Shown piece after piece: positions 25,734 through 34,365 of a stretch of 64,000 bases of DNA; position 1 is the stretch's first letter, and each line of letters starts with the position of its first letter. The position numbers were made by a program, and so were the translations under genes. Under the pieces are notes generated by a model that saw only the letters and a program-made list of their open reading frames with translations, was not told the origin of the DNA and did no database searches. The stretch spans positions 62,001 to 126,000 of the forward strand of contig CAZITX010000003.1 in assembly GCA_964542305.1 (NCBI GenBank), in the 5' to 3' direction. Source of the stretch: DMER64 sp964542305 (GTDB taxonomy: Bacteria > Bacteroidota > Bacteroidia > Bacteroidales > UBA932).

Positions 25734-26351
25734 ATGCCGGTTTTAAACCATAAGGGTATTTCCGGGATCTTAACGGCAGCGGCTGTTGTGATCCTTGTTT
25801 TGTACGGATGTAGCGGCAATCCTGCCAAATTCGTAGAAAACTCTTTTGTAGGCACTTGGCAAATAGATACTTCAAGGGTTAGTCTGTCAGTATCTGTAGA
25901 TGCGGGAGAAGCGGCCGATCTCCAGGTTTTTTTGCCGTTCATTACAGAGAATTATCAAAATATCCGTCTTTTACTTAAAGAACCCGGGACCATCAGCGTG
26001 GCACAATCTTCAGTTGATGATCCTTATACGGGTATTTACTCACTGGTCTTTTCCTCCGGGGATGTATATACAAGTTCCTACAAACTGGTTCGCAATATTT
26101 TATTTCTTAATTTATCGGATAAATCCGGCCATACTTTTACCATACCCTGCCAGGCTGACGGAAACACTTTGCAGATCTTTTATTCCACACCTTATATGAA
26201 AGCGCTCATCAAGGATTATATTGAAGATTTCTATCCTGCACAGGCCGAAGACTATCTTTCCGTGTTATCCTCCATTACAGTTACTCTTGAAGGTCTGAGC
26301 GTTTACAATACAAGAACTCGCGATTCAAGCGGGCAATATGTGCAACCGTGA
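25734..26351 (+). CDS. Lipoprotein of unknown function, possibly lipocalin-like
   Basis: 205 residues with a type II signal peptide and lipobox LYGC (Cys26). The mature part starts VENSFVGTWQIDTSRVSLS and is rich in beta strands, with SGDVYTSSYKLV and LQIFYSTPYMKAL; the GTWQ motif and strand pattern suggest a lipocalin-type barrel such as Bacteroidota DUF4923-like proteins, but I cannot assign the family. The last 23 codons run antisense through the 3' end of frdB, an overlap of 71 bases. Confidence 0.75.
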   Translation: MPVLNHKGISGILTAAAVVILVLYGCSGNPAKFVENSFVGTWQIDTSRVSLSVSVDAGEAADLQVFLPFITENYQNIRLLLKEPGTISVAQSSVDDPYTGIYSLVFSSGDVYTSSYKLVRNILFLNLSDKSGHTFTIPCQADGNTLQIFYSTPYMKALIKDYIEDFYPAQAEDYLSVLSSITVTLEGLSVYNTRTRDSSGQYVQP

Positions 26352-27033
26352 TATTTTTGGGACATTCCATCTGACACGTTCCAATATTGGTACAGGATCC
26401 AAAACCCATTTCATCCATTTTTAACACCATAGCCCGGGCTCTGCGACATGCCTCGGGTTTTCCCTGCGGCAACAGAGACAAGGCGCTTACCCGGGATGCC
26501 ACAAAAAGCATAGCCGAACCGTTTTTGCAGGATGCCGCACAAGCCCCGCACCCAATGCACGAAGAGGCATCCATACTCTCCTCGGCTTTTTCCCTGGAAA
26601 TAAGTATTGTATGAGCTTCCGGGGCACTTCCGGTATTCACACTTACAAATCCTCCTGCCTGCAGTATTTTGTCAAAAGCATTGCGGTTTACCATAAGGTC
26701 TTTAACAATCGGGAAAGCCCCCCTCCTGAAAGGTTCCACAGTAATTTCACTCCCGTCTTTAAAACGTCTCATATACAACTGACACGTGGTAATGCCATCA
26801 TCCGGACCGTGAGCCCTGCCGTTAATATACAATCCGCAGGCCCCGCATATCCCTTCCCGGCAATCGTGATCAAATGCAATTGTTTCCCTGTTTTCTTGCA
26901 CCAGCTTGTTATTCAGGATATCCAGCATCTCAAGGAATGAGGTGTCACCTTCTATATCATCAACGGTATAACGTTCAAAGTGCCCCTGTATCCGGGGTCC
27001 GGCCTGACGCCAGATTTTAAGTGTAAAATGCAT
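26281..27033 (-). CDS. frdB: Fumarate reductase/succinate dehydrogenase iron-sulfur subunit
   Basis: 250 residues. The plant-type [2Fe-2S] ligands are Cys58, Cys63, Cys66 and Cys84 (DCREGICGACGLY). The C-terminal domain holds the [4Fe-4S] motif CIGCGACAASC and further ligands in CTNIGTCQMECP for the [3Fe-4S] cluster. It passes electrons between the flavoprotein and a quinone-reactive membrane subunit. The length and motifs fit the Wolinella/Bacteroides type. It follows frdA by one base. No cytochrome b gene is adjacent. Confidence 0.96.
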   Translation of the reverse strand: MHFTLKIWRQAGPRIQGHFERYTVDDIEGDTSFLEMLDILNNKLVQENRETIAFDHDCREGICGACGLYINGRAHGPDDGITTCQLYMRRFKDGSEITVEPFRRGAFPIVKDLMVNRNAFDKILQAGGFVSVNTGSAPEAHTILISREKAEESMDASSCIGCGACAASCKNGSAMLFVASRVSALSLLPQGKPEACRRARAMVLKMDEMGFGSCTNIGTCQMECPKNITVAHIARLNREFLYCKRSDLQE

Positions 27034-27034
27034 T

Positions 27035-28978
27035 TTACTTATACTTTCGTTCGGTTACATCTATATGGCTGAAGACCAGCGGCTCTTTATGCAAAACAGG
27101 CTCCGGACCGGAACGGTCGTATTCCCATGCGGCCACGTATTGATATTCTTTGTCGTTTCTAAGCGTTTCCCCGTCTTTTGTCTGGCTTTCTACCCTGAAA
27201 TGCCCTCCGCAGGATTCTTCCCGGTGCAAGGCGTCCTTAACCATCAGGCGGGCCAGTAACAGGTAGTCCTCCATATGCAAAGCCTTTTCCAGTTCCTGGT
27301 TAACCGTTTTTTCACTTCCGGGTATCCCTGTTTCCCTGAAGAACCGGCTGCGGATCTCTTCCAGACCGTCAAATGTTTGGGACAAGCCTTCTGCCGATCT
27401 TACGATCCCGGCATGTTCCCACATCAATTTGCCGAGTTTCCGGTGCAGATCGTCCACCGGCGTGCGTCCTGCGATCTCCATCAGATCACGGATCCTTTTC
27501 TTTACATTTTCCGAGGCTTGTGTGAATTCCGGATGTGCCGGATCGGGTAGGGATTCTCCGATTCCTGTAGCAAGGTAATCCGGCAGGGTATAAGGCAAAA
27601 TGAAAAAGCCGTCTGCCAAACCCTGCATAAGGGCAGAGGCGCCCAGCCTGTTGGCGCCATGATCACTGAAATTGGCCTCCCCTATAGCAAATAATCCCGG
27701 TATGGTAGTCATCAGGTTGTAATCCACCCACAAACCACCCATGGTATAATGCATGGCCGGATAGATCTGCATGGGTTCTTTATACGGGTTTTCATTCGTT
27801 ATTTTCTCATACATCTGGAAAAGATTGCCGTATTTCCGGTCAACGGACTCTTTACCTTGTGTTTCAAAGGCTTTTTCAAAATCCAGGTAAACGGCCTTCC
27901 CTGTTTTGTTGACACCCAGGCCTGCATCGCAACGTTCTTTGGCCGCCCTGGAAGCCACGTCGCGTGGAACCAGGTTCCCGTAAGCCGGATACCTGCGTTC
28001 CAGGTAATAATCCCGCTCATTTTCCGGCACCTGTGAGGGTTTTAATGTGCCATCCTTCAATTGTTTGGCTATGGTTTTGTCTTTGGGTACCCATATCCTT
28101 CCGTCGTTTCTCAGGGATTCGCTCATCAAGGTCAGTTTGGACTGATGGGTTCCGTGAACCGGGATGCAAGTGGGATGAATCTGTACAAATCCCGGATTAG
28201 CAAAGAAAGCCCCTTTCTTCCAGCATTGCACAACAGCCGAGGCATTCGAGTTCATGCCATTGGTTGAGAGAAAATATACGTTTGCATATCCCCCGGTAGC
28301 CAAAACCACAGCATGAGCAGGGTATTTTTCAATCCTTCCGGTAACCATATCCCGCGTTATGATCCCTTGGGCCTTTCCGTCAATGACAACCAGGTCCATC
28401 ATCTGGTGCCGGCAGTGTACTGTTACGTTCCCCAGGGCAACTTGCCGGTTCAGGGCTCCGTAGGCCGCAAGCAACAATTGTTGTCCGGTCTGTCCACGGG
28501 CATAAAAAGTCCGGCTAACCTGCGATCCCCCGAAAGAGCGATTGTCCAGGTACCCCGCGTAATCACGGGCAAAAGGCACGCCAAGCGCCACACAATGATC
28601 AATGATGGCGTTACTTACCTCGGCAAGTCTGTAAACATTGGCCTCGCGCGAGCGGAAATCGCCTCCCTTTAATGTATCCAGGAACAGCCGTTGAACCGAA
28701 TCGTTGTCGTTCCTGTAATTTTTTGCGGCATTAATGCCTCCCTGTGCCGAGACGGAATGGGCCCTTCGCGGGGAGTCCCCCATGCAGAAAACATTGACGC
28801 GGTACCCCTGTTCCCCAAGCGTGGCAGCCGCCGAGGCTCCGGCCAATCCCGTACCTACCACAATGATATGCATCCGGCTTCTGTTGGCCGGGGAAACTGT
28901 TTTCAGACTTTCCTTGTGGATCGTCCATTTTTGATCCAGTGGACCTTCGGGGATTTTTGCATTCAGAATTCCAGCCAT
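27035..28978 (-). CDS. frdA: Fumarate reductase/succinate dehydrogenase flavoprotein subunit
   Basis: 647 residues from the ATG at 28978 (MAGILNAKIPEGPL, the usual beginning). A frame open to 29038 has no support because the TATTTTTG promoter box lies inside it. The FAD motif is VGTGLAGASAA (about 41-51), and His74 in RRAHSVSAQGG is the covalent flavin site. Active-site residues fall in HPTCIPVHG and GLFAIGEANFSDHGANRLG. In anaerobic Bacteroidota this enzyme reduces fumarate during propionate and succinate formation. In most relatives the cytochrome b gene comes first; here the upstream neighbour is a divergent glycosidase gene. Confidence 0.97.
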   Translation of the reverse strand: MAGILNAKIPEGPLDQKWTIHKESLKTVSPANRSRMHIIVVGTGLAGASAAATLGEQGYRVNVFCMGDSPRRAHSVSAQGGINAAKNYRNDNDSVQRLFLDTLKGGDFRSREANVYRLAEVSNAIIDHCVALGVPFARDYAGYLDNRSFGGSQVSRTFYARGQTGQQLLLAAYGALNRQVALGNVTVHCRHQMMDLVVIDGKAQGIITRDMVTGRIEKYPAHAVVLATGGYANVYFLSTNGMNSNASAVVQCWKKGAFFANPGFVQIHPTCIPVHGTHQSKLTLMSESLRNDGRIWVPKDKTIAKQLKDGTLKPSQVPENERDYYLERRYPAYGNLVPRDVASRAAKERCDAGLGVNKTGKAVYLDFEKAFETQGKESVDRKYGNLFQMYEKITNENPYKEPMQIYPAMHYTMGGLWVDYNLMTTIPGLFAIGEANFSDHGANRLGASALMQGLADGFFILPYTLPDYLATGIGESLPDPAHPEFTQASENVKKRIRDLMEIAGRTPVDDLHRKLGKLMWEHAGIVRSAEGLSQTFDGLEEIRSRFFRETGIPGSEKTVNQELEKALHMEDYLLLARLMVKDALHREESCGGHFRVESQTKDGETLRNDKEYQYVAAWEYDRSGPEPVLHKEPLVFSHIDVTERKYK

Positions 28979-29000
28979 CGTATTTTCCTGGTTTATTTGA

Positions 29001-29008
29001 CAAAAATA
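29001..29008 (-). promoter_or_regulatory. -7 promoter box of frdAB
   Basis: CAAAAATA reads TATTTTTG on the minus strand, 22 bases before the frdA ATG at 28978. It supports that start over the farther upstream one. Confidence 0.5.
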
Positions 29009-29049
29009 CAAAACAATGATGAGATGCAATTTTTTCATAACTTAGACGC

Positions 29050-30240
29050 ATGAAACGTATATTTTACTTCGGAATTACGGTGCTTGCCGTGATCTGTGTT
29101 TCCTGTAGTAATACACAGGAAACGGCACCCCTGAGAACAGGGGCTGAAAATACCGGGGCATACCTGTCCCTGATCCAGGGGAAAAAGGTAGGCTTGCTGA
29201 CAAATCACACCGCCCTTATAGACTCTACACACCTTGTAGACAGTCTCACCGGCCTGGGTGTGGATCTGAAAATGATCTTCGCTCCGGAACACGGTTTCCG
29301 GGGAAATGAAGATGCCGGCTCCCACATTGCCCATCAGACAGACCCGAAAACGGGCATACCCATAGTCTCTGTTTACGGAGCGGGATTCATTCCGGCAGAC
29401 AGCCTTATACAGCAACTGGATGTCGCATTGTTTGATATCCAGGATGTCGGTTTGCGTTTTTACACTTACCTCTCTTCCATGTATTATTTGATGGAAGCCT
29501 GTGCCCGGAACAATGTTCCCCTCATTGTGCTGGACAGGCCCAATCCAAACGGGCATATAGTATCCGGCCCTGTTTTAGACATGCAATACCGTTCTTTTGT
29601 GGGAGTAATCCCCATCCCGGTAGTACACGGTATGACCCTGGGAGAACTTGCCGGTATGATCAACGGGGAATTTTGGCTTAAAGACAGCTTGCAGGTACAA
29701 CTAACCGTTATTCCCTGCCTGAATTACACACACCAAACCATTTATCAGCTACCGGTAAAACCATCACCCAACTTGCCCAATAACCGGTCAATTTACCTGT
29801 ATCCTTCCATTTGTCCTTTTGAGGGCACCCGTGTAAGCCTGGGACGCGGTACCGAATTCCCCTTCCAGGTATACGGACATCCCCAAATGACAGGGTATGA
29901 TTTCTCCTTTACACCTCAACCCGTTCCTGGCGCACAGAATCCTCCGCAAAAAGGGAATCTTTGCTACGGAGTGGACCTGCGAATTTCTCCTTCAGATGAT
30001 GTTGTAAGGGCAAACGGATTCAACCTGGAGTATGTTATTGATGCGTACCGTAACCTAAATGAAAATACAGAAATGGGTGATGCGTTTTTCACTGCCTATT
30101 TTGACACGCTTGTTGGGGTGGATTACGTAAGGGAAATGATCATCCGGGGAAAAGACGCCGCTCAGATAGCCGAAACCTGGCAGGAAGAACTGGAGGATTT
30201 TAAGGCAAAACGTACTAATTATCTAATATATCCCGAATAA
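29050..30240 (+). CDS. namZ: Exo-beta-N-acetylmuramidase NamZ family (DUF1343) lipoprotein
   Basis: 396 residues. Type II signal peptide with lipobox CVSC (Cys19). The DUF1343 domain shows KKVGLLTNHTALID, FAPEHGFRGNEDAG, VSVYGAGFIPA and FDIQDVGLRFYTYLSSMYYLMEA spread over residues 45-150, with the conserved DRPNP at about 161. NamZ (GH171) enzymes remove MurNAc from the non-reducing ends of peptidoglycan fragments. Attachment to the envelope fits cell-wall turnover or scavenging. A GH20 hexosaminidase two genes on could remove the alternate GlcNAc. Confidence 0.9.
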   Translation: MKRIFYFGITVLAVICVSCSNTQETAPLRTGAENTGAYLSLIQGKKVGLLTNHTALIDSTHLVDSLTGLGVDLKMIFAPEHGFRGNEDAGSHIAHQTDPKTGIPIVSVYGAGFIPADSLIQQLDVALFDIQDVGLRFYTYLSSMYYLMEACARNNVPLIVLDRPNPNGHIVSGPVLDMQYRSFVGVIPIPVVHGMTLGELAGMINGEFWLKDSLQVQLTVIPCLNYTHQTIYQLPVKPSPNLPNNRSIYLYPSICPFEGTRVSLGRGTEFPFQVYGHPQMTGYDFSFTPQPVPGAQNPPQKGNLCYGVDLRISPSDDVVRANGFNLEYVIDAYRNLNENTEMGDAFFTAYFDTLVGVDYVREMIIRGKDAAQIAETWQEELEDFKAKRTNYLIYPE

Positions 30241-30241
30241 T

Positions 30242-30739
30242 ATGAAACGTCTGGTACTTTTATCATTGGTTATGCTTTTCCTTGCTCCCGGAAGTATTTC
30301 AGCCCAGACACGCAAGGAAGAAAAAGCCGCCCGTAAAGCAGCCCGGGAACAACAGGTCTGCAACCTTGTTGAAAGCGGTACATTTGCCATTTCTTTTGAT
30401 CGCGCCAACCCGGCACGGGGAATGTCAAGGACCTTGTCCCCGGATTATGAAATGAAATTTGAAAACAACCGGGTAACTACATACCTGCCGTATTTTGGAA
30501 GAGCCCATACCGCGCCCATGGACCCGACAAAACTGGCCATTGAACTTACTGATCAGGAAATTGAAGTCAAAACCGAAAAAGACCCAAAAAAAGGGTATTC
30601 CCTTACTTTTTCCGCGAAAACCCAAACGAACGAGAACATCACTTTTTATTTGAAGATCACATACAGCGGTATGGTGACCCTTTCTATTAACAGCAGCACC
30701 CGGGAACCCATTTCCTACCTGGGAGATTTGAAAATGTAA
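30242..30739 (+). CDS. DUF4251 family secreted protein
   Basis: 165 residues: signal peptide (MKRLVLLSLVMLFLAPG, cut after SAQ), a basic Lys/Ala/Arg-rich linker, then a DUF4251 domain with NNRVTTYLPYFGRAHTAP and a C-terminal ISYLGDLK. The family is Bacteroidota-specific and without known function. It starts one base after namZ and is followed ten bases on by the GH20 gene, so it is part of the same operon. Confidence 0.85.
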   Translation: MKRLVLLSLVMLFLAPGSISAQTRKEEKAARKAAREQQVCNLVESGTFAISFDRANPARGMSRTLSPDYEMKFENNRVTTYLPYFGRAHTAPMDPTKLAIELTDQEIEVKTEKDPKKGYSLTFSAKTQTNENITFYLKITYSGMVTLSINSSTREPISYLGDLKM

Positions 30740-30749
30740 TTACTTATTT

Positions 30750-32951
30750 ATGAACACTTTATTTGCTTTAGTTATGACCTCCCTGGTTCATCTTATTCCC
30801 GCACCGGTAAGCCTGGAGCCCGGGGAAGGTTTTTTTACCCTGAATAACCAAACACAATTGTTCGTTACCCGGGAAGCTTCCATGGCCGGGGGTGCGGCTT
30901 TATATTTTACGGAAACCGTAAAGCCGTCCATGGGCATTAATCCTGCTTTTTCAAAAAGCCGGCCCCTGGAAAATGCCATTCTCTTTTCATTGGATAAAAC
31001 CTTGCCTGCAGAAGGGTATACGCTCTCCGTAACCAACCGGTTTATTGAAATATGCGCAGGGGATGATGCCGGTTTTTTCTATGGCGTACAGACATTATTG
31101 CAATTGTTGCCCCCTTATGTTTATCAACCGGTATACAAGCCAGATCAGTACACACCTTCCCTGACAGCAGATATTCCCGGTCTGACGATCAAGGATTATC
31201 CCGCTTTTGAACACAGGGGAATGATGCTGGATGTGAGCCGCCAGTTTTACACTGTAGATTACATTAAGCGTTTTATAGACAGGATGGCTGTTCACAAACT
31301 GAATCGTTTTCACTGGCACCTTGCAGATGATACGGGATGGCGCATCGAGATCAAAAAATACCCGTTCCTGACCAGCAAGGGAGCCTGGAGGGGCCCCGGA
31401 GAAGTGTTGCCAACAACATACGGGCATGCCGGCCAACGATACGGCGGGTACTACACCCAGGAAGACATCCGTGAAATAGTGGCCTATGCGGCAGCGCGTC
31501 ACGTAGAGATCATTCCGGAAATTGACCTTCCCGGGCATTCCAAGGCCGCCATAGCCAGTTACCCCGATATCCTTTGCGATCTGACCGGGGAAGTGGAACT
31601 GAGCATCCAGGGAGTCAGCAACAACGTCTGGTGTGCTTCCTACGAGAAAAATTACCAAATGCTTGAAGACATAGTCCGGGAAATGGTCCGGTTGTTTCCT
31701 TCCCGGTATTTTCACGTTGGCGGTGACGAAGTGGTTACCAGCCAATGGGCCAGCTGTACCCGTTGCAAGGCTTTCATGCATGAACACAATATGGAAGACC
31801 CTATAGAAATGCAGTCCTATTTCGTTCAACGCATGCAGCAGATCCTCAACAAATTCGATAAAACGCTGGTGGGGTGGAATGAAATTATGGAAGGAGGGGA
31901 GCTGGACCGGGAAAAAACGGTAGTTCATGCGTGGCAAAGTGCGGAAAAGATCAAGGAAGCCACCGCTGCCGGATACCGGGTGATCGCCCAGCCGGCCCAG
32001 TATTGCTACCTGGACATGAAACACACACCGCAGGAACGAGGTATGACCTGGGCTGCGATTTTTGATACGGATAAAGTTTATTCCTTTGATCCCGTTGAAA
32101 CAGCAGGGTTGAATCAGGCAGAAGCTTCCAGGGTCCTGGGTGTCCAGGGCGGTTTGTGGTCTGAATTGATGAACATGCCTTCCAACATTGCCGAATACCA
32201 GGTATATCCGCGCTTGTGTGCTCTTGCCGAGGTGGCCTGGAGTCCCCGCGAAAATAAAGACTGGGACGATTTTAACAACCGGCTCAGTCAAACGCATTTT
32301 GACCGGCTTTATTTTATGGGTATTCGTTTTAGGATAGCACCCCCCAAGGCTGATTACGTAAACGGATACCTGTGTGTTACACACCAGTACCCGTGGATGA
32401 TAATACGCTATACGTGTGACGGATCCCAGCCCGGTCCAAGGTCCTGTTTATATACCGGTCCCCTGAAAACCAACAACCCGGAACCGTATCGTTTTGCGGC
32501 CTTTTTCAGGGATGATATCCGCAGCCAGGTTACCCTGGCAAACCTGCCTTATGACCGTTACCAGAAACCGGTAACACGTGTTACCGGAAATGTGGAAACA
32601 CATCCTCGTACACCTTTGTCCCTTTTAGGAGACAATAATTCCGCTACTTATGTTAGCTGTTATGGTCCTTTGAAAGAAGATCAGTATTTACTGTTCGCAT
32701 TTGAAGAGCCGGTAACAACCCCGGGGATCACGGTGCAAACCGGACTGCCGCGGGTAGATATTGATATTGTTGATTTTGCTCAAGTAGAGTATTCCGTTGA
32801 CGGGGTTCATTTTACGAAAGCCGCCTGCCTTTGGGAAAACGGAGGTTGCCGTTTTATTCCTGAGCAGCCTGTAATGGCTGTAAAAATCCTGTTTGACAAC
32901 CGGAACCAACCCCTGACTTATTATTTGCAAGATCTTCGTATAGAAAAATGA
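30750..32951 (+). CDS. Beta-N-acetylhexosaminidase, glycoside hydrolase family 20
   Basis: 733 residues. An N-terminal GH20b domain (about 13-140; IPAPVSLEPGEGFF) precedes the catalytic barrel, with FHWHLADDTGWR and the catalytic Asp-Glu pair in HVGGDEVV. A chitobiase-type C-terminal module and a discoidin-like domain (about 610-733) follow. It would release terminal GlcNAc or GalNAc by substrate-assisted catalysis. The N-terminus is unusually short for a secreted enzyme: only about ten hydrophobic residues precede the domain, so location is uncertain. The operon context with NamZ suggests peptidoglycan-derived sugars. Confidence 0.92.
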   Translation: MNTLFALVMTSLVHLIPAPVSLEPGEGFFTLNNQTQLFVTREASMAGGAALYFTETVKPSMGINPAFSKSRPLENAILFSLDKTLPAEGYTLSVTNRFIEICAGDDAGFFYGVQTLLQLLPPYVYQPVYKPDQYTPSLTADIPGLTIKDYPAFEHRGMMLDVSRQFYTVDYIKRFIDRMAVHKLNRFHWHLADDTGWRIEIKKYPFLTSKGAWRGPGEVLPTTYGHAGQRYGGYYTQEDIREIVAYAAARHVEIIPEIDLPGHSKAAIASYPDILCDLTGEVELSIQGVSNNVWCASYEKNYQMLEDIVREMVRLFPSRYFHVGGDEVVTSQWASCTRCKAFMHEHNMEDPIEMQSYFVQRMQQILNKFDKTLVGWNEIMEGGELDREKTVVHAWQSAEKIKEATAAGYRVIAQPAQYCYLDMKHTPQERGMTWAAIFDTDKVYSFDPVETAGLNQAEASRVLGVQGGLWSELMNMPSNIAEYQVYPRLCALAEVAWSPRENKDWDDFNNRLSQTHFDRLYFMGIRFRIAPPKADYVNGYLCVTHQYPWMIIRYTCDGSQPGPRSCLYTGPLKTNNPEPYRFAAFFRDDIRSQVTLANLPYDRYQKPVTRVTGNVETHPRTPLSLLGDNNSATYVSCYGPLKEDQYLLFAFEEPVTTPGITVQTGLPRVDIDIVDFAQVEYSVDGVHFTKAACLWENGGCRFIPEQPVMAVKILFDNRNQPLTYYLQDLRIEK

Positions 32952-32955
32952 GCCT

Positions 32956-34365
32956 ATGGACATTCTGCGTTTTTACCTAAACGGTAATCTCCGGGAAATT
33001 GAATTTTCCGCCAAAGACAGTCCGTCTCTTTCCTGTTCGGTTTTACATTACCTGCGTACGTATGAAAAACTTACCGGAACCAAGGAAGTATGCGGCAGGG
33101 GAGATTGCGGGGCCTGCACTGTTATTGTGGCCTGTAAAGACGCTGTTTCCGGCCGGGAAAAAAGGGTTTCCGTGGATTCCTGCCTGATGCGCCTGCCTCA
33201 ATTGCACGGGAAGCACCTGCTGACCATAGAAGCCCCTGATCAATACCTGGATATAGGCCCGGTAAAAGAAGCTTTTTTAAGGGAACGGGCCAGTCAATGC
33301 GGTTTTTGTTCTCCGGGAATGGTGCTTTCCACCTATATTCACGTTAAGAACCAACTTCCTTTTAAAAGGGAGGACATCCAGCGTTCTTTGTCCGGAAATC
33401 TATGCCGGTGTACCGGTTACCAGGCAATTATGGATGCGGCATTATCCCTGGAAAAATGTCCCGAAGCACCCGGTCAGAACGAACTTCCCCTGTCATTTCC
33501 GGAAACAGGTAATAAATTGCTTCTCTTTGAACAAGATGAGCTGGTTTATGTTGTACCGTCTTCTTTACAGGAATTCTACCGGGCCCGCAAAACCTGGCCC
33601 GCTGCGCGTATCGCAGCCGGGTTTACAGGTTCCTGTATGGACTATAAAAGTTCTGTAATAGATATTTCCCGGATACCTGAATTGACAGAGGTTAACGTGA
33701 CAGATTCTCATATCACAATAGGGGCCGCCTGTAATTTTGAAACAATGAAACAGGTTATGGGCCCGGCTTTTCCATATATGATGCCTTACCTGGATGAATT
33801 TGCTTCACTCCAGGTCCGGAACCAGGCAACTCTGGGAGGAAATATTGCCGACGGATCTCCCGTGGGAGACACCATGCCTTTATGTCTGTCACATGACTCG
33901 GTTTGTATTGTGACCGGCCCACGGGGAACCCGGCGCATTGAAGCCCGGCTCTTTACTACGGGATACCGGCAGGTTGCCCTTAGACCCGGCGAATTGATCC
34001 AAGCCGTAGAATTTCCCCGTCCGGATACAGATACTTTTTATTTTGCCCACAAACAGGCAAGACGCAGGAATATGGACATCAGCTCGGTATCATTTGCCGC
34101 CCGTATTAATTTGCGTGGCAAAACCTGCCGTGATATCCGGCTGGCATACGGCGGTATGGCCGCCGTACCTGCACGGGCACTAAATGCCGAACGATTTTTG
34201 AAAGGAAAAGTTTTTTCCCTCAATAATTGCCGTAAAGCCTCAGCCCTGCTTGAAAAAGATTTTTCCCCTTTGTCAGATATCAGGGGAAGTGCTACATACC
34301 GTATGGATGTAGCTAAAAATATGCTTTTGTTGCTTTTTGAATCATACAAAGGGAACCATGACTGA
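32956..34365 (+). CDS. Molybdenum hydroxylase small subunit (XdhA-like): [2Fe-2S] and FAD domains
   Basis: 469 residues. The plant-type [2Fe-2S] cluster uses Cys46, Cys51, Cys54 and Cys76; the second cluster uses Cys115, Cys118, Cys150 and Cys152 (QCGFCSPG and LCRCTGY). A FAD-binding domain (about 180-465; AGFTGSCMDYKS, QVRNQATLGGNIADGSPVGD) follows. The fused Fe-S/FAD layout is that of bacterial XdhA. It passes electrons from the molybdenum site to NAD or another acceptor. It starts four bases after the GH20 gene and overlaps the large subunit by eight. Confidence 0.93.
   Translation: MDILRFYLNGNLREIEFSAKDSPSLSCSVLHYLRTYEKLTGTKEVCGRGDCGACTVIVACKDAVSGREKRVSVDSCLMRLPQLHGKHLLTIEAPDQYLDIGPVKEAFLRERASQCGFCSPGMVLSTYIHVKNQLPFKREDIQRSLSGNLCRCTGYQAIMDAALSLEKCPEAPGQNELPLSFPETGNKLLLFEQDELVYVVPSSLQEFYRARKTWPAARIAAGFTGSCMDYKSSVIDISRIPELTEVNVTDSHITIGAACNFETMKQVMGPAFPYMMPYLDEFASLQVRNQATLGGNIADGSPVGDTMPLCLSHDSVCIVTGPRGTRRIEARLFTTGYRQVALRPGELIQAVEFPRPDTDTFYFAHKQARRRNMDISSVSFAARINLRGKTCRDIRLAYGGMAAVPARALNAERFLKGKVFSLNNCRKASALLEKDFSPLSDIRGSATYRMDVAKNMLLLLFESYKGNHD

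Noticed and set aside
28979..29038. Longer frdA starting at 29038
   Set aside because: The added 20 residues cover the TATTTTTG promoter box and resemble no FrdA N-terminus.
31095..32384. Long open frame of 429 codons on the minus strand opposite the GH20 gene
   Set aside because: It is antisense to a clear GH20 protein with conserved motifs and has no recognisable product.
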